The notes beneath the pieces were generated by a model. That model saw only the letters and a list, made by a program, of their open reading frames with translations. It was not told the DNA's origin and ran no database searches. The translations under genes were made by a program, and so were the position numbers. From positions 28,185-92,184 of the forward strand of contig BTUW01000016.1 of the NCBI GenBank assembly GCA_045863055.1: DNA of 64,000 bases, in the 5' to 3' direction. Numbering within the stretch: position 1 is the first letter of the stretch; each line of letters opens with the position of its first letter. This DNA comes from UTCHB3 sp008363265 (GTDB lineage Bacteria > Bacteroidota > Ignavibacteria > Ignavibacteriales > Ignavibacteriaceae). Positions 37,709 through 46,348 of the stretch are shown here, piece by piece.

Positions 37709-39820
37709 CTACTGTTTGAATACCTGCATTGTGAAAGAGAAGACCGATCCTTTCTCCGGACTCGACTGAACCCATATTTTCCCGCCATGCAGGTTCACAA
37801 ACTCCTTGCACAACAGCAATCCCAACCCTGTACCCTGTTCATTCCCCGTTCCGGGGGTTGACCTCGATCCGTCAAGGGTGAAGAGCCGTGAAATTTGATC
37901 GTGAGGAATTCCCACCCCTGTATCCGAGATGCTGAAAACCACGTTTTCCCCCTCTGTTTCGGCAGATACCGTTACAGCCCCACTGCTGTGTGTGAACTTG
38001 ATGGCATTGACCAGGAGGTTGCGGAGTATGGTACGCAGCATTTCCGGATCCGCGTTCACATCATCGGAAGTGTTTATCCGTGTGGTTTGTTTGATCCCCT
38101 TCTCAGTTGCGAGATGCTCCTGAAGAAGAATGGTTTCATTGATGACCGTGATCGGACTGACCGGCTTTGGATTAAAACTGATCTTCCCAAGACTGGCTCT
38201 TGACCAGTTTAGAAGTGATTCCAAAAACTCGAAGTACCGCCCGGCGATCTCGCCCGCGCTCTCAAGAAAGTGTTTTCGCTCCCCTTCATTCATGGTATCA
38301 TAGTCACTGCTCAGCATATCAAGAATATTCAGGAGAGGATGGAACGGGGATCTGAGGTCGTGTGCCAATACCGACATGAACTTCACCTTTTCCTCATCGG
38401 CCCTTTTCAGTTCTTCCGTCAGTTCCTGAAGATCTGTCAGTATCTTTCTCTCTTGAGTGATATCGGTTATCCTCACCATGAAAAATCTATCCTTGCCAGA
38501 CTGAATTGGTGTTACCACTACATTTCCCCAAAATTCACGTCCATCGAGTGAGATATATTCAACATCGCCCCGCCAGATATTGTTCTGTGCCAGTGTGCTT
38601 TGCTGCAGGGCTTTTTCCTCGTCTGTTACCGGCTTTTTGTGGAACTTCGCGGGGTCGATCTTAACGGTCGGACCGGCCAGGTTCAGCGCGAACATCTCTT
38701 CAGCCCTTTTGTTGAACCTCGTCAAAGCTCCTTTCGCGGGTTCAACCAGCATGATAGCGTCGGGTGATGATTCGATAATTGCATTCAGGAGCTTCTCATT
38801 TTTCTCCTTTTCAAGTTCACTCTCCATAGCCTTTTTCAGGGCTTCATTCTCCTCGTGCTTGATCATGAGCCTTGAGGAGATAAAAAGAATCACCAGGGTA
38901 AGCGAAACACCCGAGAGCGTCTTCCAGAAGACATCCCTGACAGGGCCCAAAATCTCATCCCTCGATATCTTCGCCACAAGAGTAAAGTGGAACCGGGGAG
39001 AACTTTTCAAATAAGCGTATGACAGTTCCTGTTTGTAGTCTTTCCCGCTAATGAAGCCTGTATCGTTCTTTTCTATATGGTAGGCCAGATCTGTTGGCCT
39101 GAGATCGACGAGGTCTCTTCTCTTTAATCCGTCACTTCCCAGAACCCAATGGTAGACCGGATCAGTGGTAATGTTTACTACAAGCCGGTTCTCCTGCGAC
39201 CCAAGAAGGGTGGTAGCCGACCACAGTCGCGGGAGTAGATTCGCCGTGGGGTCGATCTTAACAAGAAGGTAACGTTGGGGAGTTTTCTTTCCGGTTTCAA
39301 TATAAGGTACGAGGAGGTAGATATAAGGGTGGTCGGTAAACTCCTTCTTTTCCGAGAAAAAGTCGCTCAAAACAGGTTTAAGTGTTCCTTTGAATTTCTG
39401 AAGCATTTTCAGCTCAACCTTTTCACCGGAGGAGCCGCTTAGAGTATCCAGTTTTTTCAGGTCCGCGTCAAGGAGATAGATAGCAACAAATCCCTTATCT
39501 TCTCTCAGATATTTACGCCAGCCGGTGAATGTCTCGTCAAAGATCAGTTTCTCACTCTGATCCAGCCCCTTCAGGAGTCCACCCCTCATTTCCATGCTGT
39601 TAAGAAGTTCAATACCGTCAGCAATGCTGGCTTCGAACCACTGCTCCACTTCTCCCTTCTTGGCATCCGAGACTTTCTCGAGCTTTATCCTGATATCCTC
39701 TTCGACATGGCTTGATGAAACAAGATAGAAGAGGATCCCCGCTAAAACTGTCAGCATGGTTAACACACCGAACAGCAGGTATATCTTTCGAAGCGATGCC
39801 GGAAAGGCGCTAATATTCAT
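37709..39820 (-). CDS. membrane sensor histidine kinase with PAS domain
   Basis: 703 residues. There is a membrane segment at about residues 11-35, a large extracytoplasmic sensor domain (about 36-300, dCache-like by layout), a second membrane segment (about 305-325), a PAS domain (about 345-460), then HisKA with the phospho-acceptor His in L-A-H-D-L-R-S-P (about 485) and HATPase_c with N-A-I-K-F-T-H, D-T-G-V-G-I and G-T-G-L-G-L. No response regulator gene is adjacent, so it is an orphan kinase. It runs convergent to the polysaccharide locus with only 28 bases between stops. The signal is unknown. Confidence 0.88.
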   Translation of the reverse strand: MNISAFPASLRKIYLLFGVLTMLTVLAGILFYLVSSSHVEEDIRIKLEKVSDAKKGEVEQWFEASIADGIELLNSMEMRGGLLKGLDQSEKLIFDETFTGWRKYLREDKGFVAIYLLDADLKKLDTLSGSSGEKVELKMLQKFKGTLKPVLSDFFSEKKEFTDHPYIYLLVPYIETGKKTPQRYLLVKIDPTANLLPRLWSATTLLGSQENRLVVNITTDPVYHWVLGSDGLKRRDLVDLRPTDLAYHIEKNDTGFISGKDYKQELSYAYLKSSPRFHFTLVAKISRDEILGPVRDVFWKTLSGVSLTLVILFISSRLMIKHEENEALKKAMESELEKEKNEKLLNAIIESSPDAIMLVEPAKGALTRFNKRAEEMFALNLAGPTVKIDPAKFHKKPVTDEEKALQQSTLAQNNIWRGDVEYISLDGREFWGNVVVTPIQSGKDRFFMVRITDITQERKILTDLQELTEELKRADEEKVKFMSVLAHDLRSPFHPLLNILDMLSSDYDTMNEGERKHFLESAGEIAGRYFEFLESLLNWSRASLGKISFNPKPVSPITVINETILLQEHLATEKGIKQTTRINTSDDVNADPEMLRTILRNLLVNAIKFTHSSGAVTVSAETEGENVVFSISDTGVGIPHDQISRLFTLDGSRSTPGTGNEQGTGLGLLLCKEFVNLHGGKIWVQSSPEKGSVFSFTMQVFKQ

Positions 39821-39967
39821 GAGTTAACTAAATCCTGATAATTATCCCGCAAAATATGGTATTCACTTCAAGACGCAAACTCATTTTCGATAAAAGTGCT
39901 TAATAATCAGATGAAACCGTCACCTGGCTCCCCACGAAGGCTGCAAACCGTTGGTAGAATTATTTTA

Positions 39968-39999
39968 TTTGATTTCCTGACACCCGTTCCTTATATTTG
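39968..39999 (+). promoter_or_regulatory. Bacteroidetes-type promoter of prs
   Basis: TTTG at 39968-39971, 20 bases, then TATATTTG at 39992-39999. This is the same arrangement as upstream of yceD. The predicted transcript start would be near 40006, giving a leader of about 27 bases before the ATG at 40033. Confidence 0.72.
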
Positions 40000-40032
40000 T
40001 AAGCTATATTTCTTTACTTTTTTGGGCCCGCC

Positions 40033-41004
40033 ATGGATTCCGAAATAAAAGTGTTTTCCGGTAGATCAAACCGGCCACTCGCCGAAAAAATTGTGAACTA
40101 CATGAGCAGGCGACTGGATGTGGAAAGAAAGTTAGGGGCACTTGAGATCAAACGTTTCAGCGACGGTGAGATTTGGGTCAAGTATGGTGAGAATGTGCGG
40201 GGCAGCGACCTCTACATCATTCAATCCACCAATCCCCCTGCTGAAAATTTGATGGAGCTGCTCATAATGCTTGACGCAGCCAAACGAGCTTCCGCTAAGC
40301 GGATCACGGCAATCATTCCGTACTTCGGATATGCCCGGCAAGACAGAAAAGATCAGCCAAGAGTTGCCATAACAAGCAAACTCATAGCCAACCTGATCAC
40401 TTCTGCAGGTGCTGACCGTGTGATCACAATGGATTTGCATACCCCTCAGATCCAGGGATTCTTCGATATCCCCTTCGATCACCTCTACGGTTCAATCGTT
40501 TTTTACAACGAACTTAAGCACCTCAGCAATAATCTTGCCGTCATCTCTCCTGATGTAGGCGGAATTAAGATGGCACGCGCGTACGCAAATAAACTTAATG
40601 CTCACCTCGTTGTGAGCGATAAGAGAAGACCCGCGCCGAACGTTGCCGAGATCGCACACATCATCGGTGATGTCGAGGGAAAGGATGTACTGATCGTTGA
40701 TGACCTCATCGACACGGCCGGAACCTTCAAATCGACGGTCGAGGCTCTTAAAAGCAGAGGTGCAAAAAAGATCTATGCTTCCGTTACGCACCCCGTTCTC
40801 TCAGGACCGGCATGCGAGCGGATAGTTGAGTCGGGCATAGAAAAGATATTTGTACTGGATACACTTCCTCTCGGAGAGGAAAAAGAACAGAAATTAGGAA
40901 ACAAAATTCAGGTACTTAGCGCTTCCGCGATCTTTGCGGAGGCTATATTAAGAATCAACAAACACGAGTCGATCAGCTCCCTTTTCGACAAAGACAAAGG
41001 CTGA
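40033..41004 (+). CDS. prs: ribose-phosphate pyrophosphokinase
   Basis: 323 residues. It makes PRPP from ribose 5-phosphate and ATP for nucleotide, histidine and tryptophan synthesis. The metal/ATP signature D-L-H-T-P-Q-I-Q-G-F-F-D-I-P-x-D (from about residue 135) and the PRPP loop V-D-D-L-I-D-T-A-G-T (about 221-230) are intact. It leads the operon with rplY and pth. PRPP is also the source of the ribose in the DprE1/E2 route, but the gene position is the ordinary housekeeping one. Confidence 0.96.
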   Translation: MDSEIKVFSGRSNRPLAEKIVNYMSRRLDVERKLGALEIKRFSDGEIWVKYGENVRGSDLYIIQSTNPPAENLMELLIMLDAAKRASAKRITAIIPYFGYARQDRKDQPRVAITSKLIANLITSAGADRVITMDLHTPQIQGFFDIPFDHLYGSIVFYNELKHLSNNLAVISPDVGGIKMARAYANKLNAHLVVSDKRRPAPNVAEIAHIIGDVEGKDVLIVDDLIDTAGTFKSTVEALKSRGAKKIYASVTHPVLSGPACERIVESGIEKIFVLDTLPLGEEKEQKLGNKIQVLSASAIFAEAILRINKHESISSLFDKDKG

Positions 41005-41024
41005 TCGCCTTAACGGAGAAACAA

Positions 41025-41654
41025 ATGGAAACAAAAGTCGTCAAAGCGTCCGCAAGGTCACTTTTCGGTAAATCTGGAAGGAATCAATTAAAGAGCCAAG
41101 CTAAAGTACCGGGCATCTTCTACGCTAACAAGACAGAGCCTGTTGCTATTGAAGCACTCGAGAACTCGATCAACCAGCTTTACTTCACATCAAAAAGCTA
41201 TCTGATCAACCTCGAGATCGAAGGTCATGATACCCAGCAGTGCATCCTTAAAGATGTGCAGGTAGACCCCGTAACCGACAGGATCATTCACTTCGACATG
41301 TATGGCCTCACCAAGGGTGAAAAAGTTACCATCGACGTTCCTGTTAAATATGAAGGAAACTCGGTTGGCGTCATCCAGGGTGGTCAGCTCGCGATCAACC
41401 TTCACAAACTCACGATCCAGTGCCTCCCGCAGGATCTCCCGAACGCTCTCGTGGTTGATGTGTCTCCTCTGAAACTCGGACACAGTTTCCATGTTGGAAA
41501 ACTCAACTATGAAAACATCACCATTCTTCACCCTGCTGAAACCGTGCTTTGCTATATCAATATCCCGCGCGGTGTTGAAATACCGGTTGACATGGAAGAA
41601 GAAATGAAAGAGCCTGAAGTTATCTCAAGAGGCAAGGACAAAGACGAAGATTAG
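41025..41654 (+). CDS. rplY: 50S ribosomal protein L25 (CTC form)
   Basis: 209 residues, the long general-stress CTC type. It has an N-terminal 5S rRNA-binding L25 domain (about residues 1-95) and a C-terminal TL5-like beta domain, ending in an acidic tail (E-E-M-K-E-P-E-V and K-D-E-D). The prs-rplY-pth order is widely conserved. It starts 20 bases after prs. Confidence 0.94.
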   Translation: METKVVKASARSLFGKSGRNQLKSQAKVPGIFYANKTEPVAIEALENSINQLYFTSKSYLINLEIEGHDTQQCILKDVQVDPVTDRIIHFDMYGLTKGEKVTIDVPVKYEGNSVGVIQGGQLAINLHKLTIQCLPQDLPNALVVDVSPLKLGHSFHVGKLNYENITILHPAETVLCYINIPRGVEIPVDMEEEMKEPEVISRGKDKDED

Positions 41655-41656
41655 TA

Positions 41657-42259
41657 TTGAGAATTGTTGTTGGGCTGGGAAATCCCGGCAAAAAATATGA
41701 GAATACCCGGCATAACGCCGGATTCATGTTCCTTGACCGGTTCGCAGCTCTTAATTCGATACAATTTTCTCCTTCTAAATACAATTATTACAGGGCAGAG
41801 GGGTCCCTTAAAGGGAACCCTTTCGTGCTCATTAAACCGGCTACCTATGTTAATCTCAGCGGCAACGCCGTTAAGGAATTGATGTCGGAGTATCCGGTTG
41901 CCCCGGAAGATGTTCTGGTCGTTCATGACGAACTTAACCTCCCTCCGGGTGGATACAAGATCAAACTCAAAGGAAGCGACGGCGGCCACAACGGGATCTA
42001 TTCTATAATCTACACGATAGAGAACGATAATTTCCCCAGAATACGCATCGGTATAGGGAACGACTTCCCGGCAGGTGCCATGGCCGACTATGTACTTTCA
42101 CCTTTTAACCGAAACGAGACTGAACTGCTCGCAAAAGTGTTCGATAATTGTACTGTATTGACCAATGAATTCATTGCCTCGGGCGTAAAAGGGCTGCTCG
42201 ATGCAAACAGCAAGTTATCTAAACAGGATCAAACACAATCAATTAATCCGGGAGATTAA
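41657..42259 (+). CDS. pth: peptidyl-tRNA hydrolase
   Basis: 200 residues. It frees tRNA from stalled peptidyl-tRNA. It has the N-terminal G-L-G-N-P-G-x-x-Y-x-x-T-R-H-N-A-G with catalytic His near residue 20, and H-D-E-L-N-L-P-P-G with the catalytic Asp. The start is a TTG two bases after the rplY stop; no ATG fits the conserved N-terminus. It abuts hppA with no gap. Confidence 0.95.
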   Translation: MRIVVGLGNPGKKYENTRHNAGFMFLDRFAALNSIQFSPSKYNYYRAEGSLKGNPFVLIKPATYVNLSGNAVKELMSEYPVAPEDVLVVHDELNLPPGGYKIKLKGSDGGHNGIYSIIYTIENDNFPRIRIGIGNDFPAGAMADYVLSPFNRNETELLAKVFDNCTVLTNEFIASGVKGLLDANSKLSKQDQTQSINPGD

Positions 42260-44479
42260 ATGGAACAATACATCATCTACTTGATTCCCCTGTTCGGTAT
42301 TCTTGGTCTGCTCTTCACCTATATAAGAGCTAACTGGATCGCTAAACAGGACATAGGGGGTGAAAAAATGGCCCGCATTTCAGGATACATCGCAGAGGGC
42401 GCGATGGCATTCCTTAAAGCGGAATACAGAGTTCTTGCCATATTCGTGGTTTTTGTGGCAATACTGCTGGCGGTTACCGCCAACATGAAAGAGGATTCGC
42501 ATCCTCTCGTAGCACTTTCATTTATTTTGGGAGCATTCTCCTCTGCGCTTGCCGGATTCATCGGCATGAAAGCAGCCACTAAAGCCAACGTAAGAACGGC
42601 AAACGCGGCAAGAAAAAGCCTCGGTGCCGCCCTCAACATCGCCTTCACCGGCGGTAGCGTTATGGGTCTCGGCGTTGTGGGGCTTGGAGTTCTCGGTCTT
42701 GGTCTCCTTCTGGTGATTTATTCCGGTATGTGGCTGACTCCTGAAGCTTTCAGCACTCCTGAACTGCTCGCCACCGCAACCAGCAAGGTTATCACAGTTA
42801 TCACAGGTTTTTCATTCGGTGCTTCCTCCATCGCCCTTTTCGCGAGGGTTGGCGGCGGTATCTATACCAAAGCAGCTGACGTTGGTGCTGACCTCGTCGG
42901 TAAAGTTGAAGCCGGCATCCCCGAAGATCATCCGCTTAACCCCGCAACCATCGCAGATAACGTTGGTGACAACGTCGGCGACGTCGCCGGTATGGGAGCG
43001 GATCTGTTCGAAAGTTACGTTGGGGCTATCGTTGGTACAATGGTTCTCGGTGCCGCGTTTATCGCTGTTCCGGGCTTTATTGAGCACTTTGGCGGTCTTG
43101 GAGCAGTTCTCCTCCCACTGGCCATTGCTGCTCTCGGTATTGTAATGTCGATACTCGGCACTTACTTCGTGAAAGTAAAAGAGGGTGGAAATCCCCAGAA
43201 GGCCCTGAATACGGGTGAACTGGTCTCCTCATTTTTAACAATTGTCGGACTTTGGTTCCTTATTCAGTATATGTTGCCCGGTTCATGGTCGTATGCAGAC
43301 CCTCTCTACGGTGGTGAACCTAAAGAGTATACCTCAACAGGCGTATTCGTTGCTACCGTTATCGGTCTTGTTTCCGGCCTTCTGATCGGTCTAATAACTG
43401 AATACTACACCGGTACCGGAAAAGGTCCGGTTAAGAACATAGTTCACCAGTCGATGACAGGAACCGCAACCAACATCATCGCCGGTCTCAGCACTGGTAT
43501 GATGTCAACCGCTATTCCGATCGTCATAATTGCTTTTTCGATCATAATTTCTTTCGAACTGGCAGGCCTCTACGGTATCGCCATTTCAGCTGTCGGTATG
43601 CTTTCAAACCTCGGCATTCAGCTCGCGGTTGACGCTTACGGACCTATCTCAGACAACGCCGGCGGTATCGCCCAGATGGCTGACCTTCCAAAAGAAGTCA
43701 GGGAAAGAACCGATAAACTCGATGCAGTCGGTAACACAACCGCCGCTATCGGTAAAGGTTTTGCGATCGGTTCGGCCGCGCTTACAGCTCTCGCACTTTT
43801 CGGTGCATTTATGACTGCAGCCCAGTTGAAAACGATAGATATTTCAAAGGCAAAGGTTATTGCCGGTCTCTTCCTCGGAGGAGCTGTACCTTTCCTCTTC
43901 TCGGCCATGGCTATGATGGCGGTCGGTAAAGCTGCCATGTCGATGATCGAAGAGGTTAGAAGACAGTTCACCTCGATCCCTGAACTCAAAGCCGCTCTCA
44001 ATGTTATGAGAAAGAACGACGGCAAAGAGAGAGAAGACTGGAGCAAAGAAGATCAGAATACATTTGACGCGGCTGAAGGAAAAGCCGAATACGGCAAATG
44101 CGTTGAGATATCAACCGAATCGGCTATCAAACAGATGGTTCTCCCCAGTCTTTTGGCTGTGGTTGTACCGGTTCTCACAGGTTTCCTCGGTGGTCCCGAG
44201 ATGCTCGGTGGTCTCCTTGCCGGTGTTACCGTTACAGGTGTGCTGATGGCCATCTTCCAGTCGAATGCCGGTGGCGCCTGGGATAACGCGAAGAAAATGT
44301 TTGAAGAAGGCGTTGAGTACAACGGAAAGATGTACTACAAAGGCTCTGATCCGCACAAAGCTGCTGTTGTCGGTGACACTGTGGGTGATCCGTTCAAGGA
44401 TACCTCCGGTCCGTCACTTAACATCCTCATAAAGCTGATGTCGGTAGTGGCCCTGGTAATTGCGCCGCTCGTAAAGTAA
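42260..44479 (+). CDS. hppA: membrane-bound ion-pumping pyrophosphatase
   Basis: 739 residues with about sixteen membrane segments. It hydrolyses pyrophosphate and pumps H+ or Na+ across the inner membrane. The substrate-binding D-V-G-A-D-L-V-G-K-V-E (about residue 206), D-N-V-G-D-N-V-G-D-x-A-G-M-G-A-D-L, and the C-terminal G-D-T-V-G-D-P-F-K-D-T-S-G-P-S motifs are intact. The segment G-N-T-T-A-A-I-G-K-G (about 491-500) has Ala where K+-independent enzymes have Lys, so it is predicted to be K+-dependent. Whether it pumps Na+ or H+ cannot be settled by eye. It follows pth with no gap. Confidence 0.95.
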   Translation: MEQYIIYLIPLFGILGLLFTYIRANWIAKQDIGGEKMARISGYIAEGAMAFLKAEYRVLAIFVVFVAILLAVTANMKEDSHPLVALSFILGAFSSALAGFIGMKAATKANVRTANAARKSLGAALNIAFTGGSVMGLGVVGLGVLGLGLLLVIYSGMWLTPEAFSTPELLATATSKVITVITGFSFGASSIALFARVGGGIYTKAADVGADLVGKVEAGIPEDHPLNPATIADNVGDNVGDVAGMGADLFESYVGAIVGTMVLGAAFIAVPGFIEHFGGLGAVLLPLAIAALGIVMSILGTYFVKVKEGGNPQKALNTGELVSSFLTIVGLWFLIQYMLPGSWSYADPLYGGEPKEYTSTGVFVATVIGLVSGLLIGLITEYYTGTGKGPVKNIVHQSMTGTATNIIAGLSTGMMSTAIPIVIIAFSIIISFELAGLYGIAISAVGMLSNLGIQLAVDAYGPISDNAGGIAQMADLPKEVRERTDKLDAVGNTTAAIGKGFAIGSAALTALALFGAFMTAAQLKTIDISKAKVIAGLFLGGAVPFLFSAMAMMAVGKAAMSMIEEVRRQFTSIPELKAALNVMRKNDGKEREDWSKEDQNTFDAAEGKAEYGKCVEISTESAIKQMVLPSLLAVVVPVLTGFLGGPEMLGGLLAGVTVTGVLMAIFQSNAGGAWDNAKKMFEEGVEYNGKMYYKGSDPHKAAVVGDTVGDPFKDTSGPSLNILIKLMSVVALVIAPLVK

Positions 44480-44513
44480 AGGTTTTTATTGTTAATTGTT
44501 CATTTATTTATTA

Positions 44514-44558
44514 ACCCTACCCGGTTTCAAGCAAGCCGGGTCCTTGTCCATAGGGAGG
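44514..44558 (+). promoter_or_regulatory. candidate rpsF leader structure (S6:S18-type) over the ribosome-binding site
   Basis: Outer arms CCCTA (44514-44518) and TAGGG (44551-44555) enclose a hairpin CCCGGTTT/AAGCCGGG (44520-44527 with 44533-44540, loop CAAGC). The outer 3' arm overlaps the GGAGG ribosome-binding site of rpsF (44554-44558). S6:S18 autoregulatory leaders with an exposed CCG are known upstream of rpsF in many bacteria; the match here is by position and general shape only. The inner hairpin could also be a leftover weak terminator of hppA. Confidence 0.45.
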
Positions 44559-44562
44559 ATTC

Positions 44563-45102
44563 TTGAGAAGAAATCACTATGAAACTGCCGTAATTATCAA
44601 TGCGGCATTGGATGACGAACAGATCGAAGCCGAAGTGGCTAAGATCGCCGGTATTATCACCGATGGCGGTGGAGTTATATCGGAAACTGAGAAGTGGGGC
44701 AGAAAAAGACTGGCCTACACTATCAATAAGAACAGGCTTGGCTATTATGCCATCTACAGATACGATGCTCCGGTCGGCCTCATCGCTGATCTCGAGAGAC
44801 TCATGAAAATCGATGAATCTGTCGTTAGATTTTTAACGATCAGGCTCGAAAAGGAAGCCCTCGAATATTTCGCGACCAGAAAATTTGAAGCTGAAACAGC
44901 GGAGCTTGAAGCCGCTGCCGAGGTTGAAAATGCTGCCGCTCCTGTAGTTGAAGCCGTGGAAGCCGTGAAAGAAGAAGCTGTAACTGAAGTTGTTGCTGAA
45001 GAAGCTCCCGCACCCGTGGCTGAAGCCGAAGTTCCGTCAGAAGAACCTGCTGAAGAAGCAGAAGTTGCTAAAACCGACGATACTGAAGAAGAGTCGAAGT
45101 AA
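44563..45102 (+). CDS. rpsF: 30S ribosomal protein S6 with long acidic tail
   Basis: 179 residues. The first ~100 are S6 (N-terminal Y-E-T-A-V-I-I, central W-G-R-K-R-L-A-Y), which pairs with S18 on the small subunit. The rest is a Glu/Ala/Val-rich low-complexity tail, making the protein far longer than the ~95-135 residues usual for S6. The start is a TTG with GGAGG five bases... upstream at 44554-44558. It leads the conserved rpsF-ssb-rpsR-rplI cluster. Confidence 0.94.
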   Translation: MRRNHYETAVIINAALDDEQIEAEVAKIAGIITDGGGVISETEKWGRKRLAYTINKNRLGYYAIYRYDAPVGLIADLERLMKIDESVVRFLTIRLEKEALEYFATRKFEAETAELEAAAEVENAAAPVVEAVEAVKEEAVTEVVAEEAPAPVAEAEVPSEEPAEEAEVAKTDDTEEESK

Positions 45103-45124
45103 CGATGAATAGAGGAGATCAATA

Positions 45125-45598
45125 ATGGCTGATCTTAAGATGCCGGAAATCAACTATGTTGTAATAGCCGGCAATCTGACCAAAGACCCGGTCTACAGGC
45201 ATACCACCAATGGCACTCCCGTGGTCAATTTCACGATCGCGTCAAACCGGAAGTTCAAAGATTCCGGTAACCAGTGGCAGGAGGATGTCTGCTTTGTGGG
45301 CGTTGTCGCCTGGAACAAGCTCGCTGAGAGTTGCAGGGAAAGGGTCAGAAAGGGTTCTGCCGTATTGGTTGACGGTGAACTGCAAAGCCGCTCCTGGAAA
45401 GCGGATGACGGAAGTTCACGCAGCATCGTTGAGATCAAAGCAAGACGGATCCAATTTCTTAATAAACGATTTAAACCCACCGGGGAAGAATTGTATGAGG
45501 AACCTGTTACCGATTACGAAGACGACTCAGCCGGGTACACATCCGATTCATTCGATAAGTTCTTAACTGAAGAAGAATCTAAACTTATTAAAGAGTAA
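45125..45598 (+). CDS. ssb: single-stranded DNA-binding protein
   Basis: 157 residues. It has an OB-fold domain (N-Y-V-V-I-A-G-N-L-T-K-D-P at the N-terminus, W-x-x-V-V-A-W-N-K-L-A-E in the middle) over about residues 8-112. The tail is acidic but ends F-L-T-E-E-E-S-K-L-I-K-E, lacking the D-D-D-I-P-F-like tip that binds partner proteins in most bacterial SSBs. It lies between rpsF and rpsR as in many genomes. Another, canonical SSB may exist elsewhere in the genome. Confidence 0.92.
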   Translation: MADLKMPEINYVVIAGNLTKDPVYRHTTNGTPVVNFTIASNRKFKDSGNQWQEDVCFVGVVAWNKLAESCRERVRKGSAVLVDGELQSRSWKADDGSSRSIVEIKARRIQFLNKRFKPTGEELYEEPVTDYEDDSAGYTSDSFDKFLTEEESKLIKE

Positions 45599-45600
45599 TT

Positions 45601-45870
45601 ATGATAAATAACAACAATAATTTCAACCAGAACAGAAGCAAAATGCGTATGCTGAAGCCCAACAAGGTGTGCAGGTTCACACAGATGGGCATCAAATATA
45701 TCGATTACAAGGACGCCAAACTCCTTCAGAAGTTCATAACTGAGCAGGGCAAGATAATCCCTAAACGCATTACGGGAACCAGTGCCAAGTATCACCGCCA
45801 GTTAACCACCGCAATCAAAAGAGCAAGACATATGGCAATCCTGCCTTATGTTGCTGACTCTGTGAAATAG
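45601..45870 (+). CDS. rpsR: 30S ribosomal protein S18
   Basis: 89 residues, basic. It has the S18 core I-D-Y-K-D-A-K-L-L-Q-K-F-I ... G-K-I-I-P-K-R-I-T-G-T-S-A-K-Y-H-R-Q-L. Partner of S6 on the platform of the small subunit. The N-terminus is Asn-rich. It starts two bases after ssb. Confidence 0.96.
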   Translation: MINNNNNFNQNRSKMRMLKPNKVCRFTQMGIKYIDYKDAKLLQKFITEQGKIIPKRITGTSAKYHRQLTTAIKRARHMAILPYVADSVK

Positions 45871-45888
45871 TCGAGAGGAGGCTAACTA

Positions 45889-46347
45889 ATGAAAGTAATT
45901 TTAAGGCAAAATATCGAGACCCTCGGCCAGGTTGGCGAGATCGTCGAAGTTAATGAAGGCTACGCTCTTAACTATCTCATCCCAAAGAAATACGCTTATG
46001 CTGCCCTCGCAGGCAACCTCCGCGCAATTGAAGATGAGAAAAAACTCATCAACAAAAGAAGAGAAAAAGAGATCGCGGCTGCCACTGAACTCGCTACTGC
46101 AATCGAGAACGTTAAGATAGAGATCACTGTCCAGGCCGGTGAAGAAGACAAACTCTTCGGCTCCGTTACCTCACAGATGATCGCTGACGGCCTCAAGGAG
46201 AAAGGTTTCGAACTCGACAAGAGATCGATCGATCTCCACGAACCGATCAAAACCCTCGGTATCCACAGCGTTCCTGTTAAGATCCACTCATCTGTAACAG
46301 CAAAGATATCAGTCTACGTTGTGAAAGAACAGAAGGATAGTGATTAA
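45889..46347 (+). CDS. rplI: 50S ribosomal protein L9
   Basis: 152 residues. It has the N-terminal domain M-K-V-I-L-R-Q-N-I-x-x-L-G-x-x-G-E-I-V-E-V, N-Y-L-I-P-K-K-Y-A, a long central helix, and a C-terminal domain beginning near G-E-E-D-K-L-F-G-S-V-T. A good ribosome-binding site (GAGAGGAGG) precedes the ATG. Last gene of the cluster; a terminator follows at 46397. Confidence 0.96.
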   Translation: MKVILRQNIETLGQVGEIVEVNEGYALNYLIPKKYAYAALAGNLRAIEDEKKLINKRREKEIAAATELATAIENVKIEITVQAGEEDKLFGSVTSQMIADGLKEKGFELDKRSIDLHEPIKTLGIHSVPVKIHSSVTAKISVYVVKEQKDSD

Positions 46348-46348
46348 C

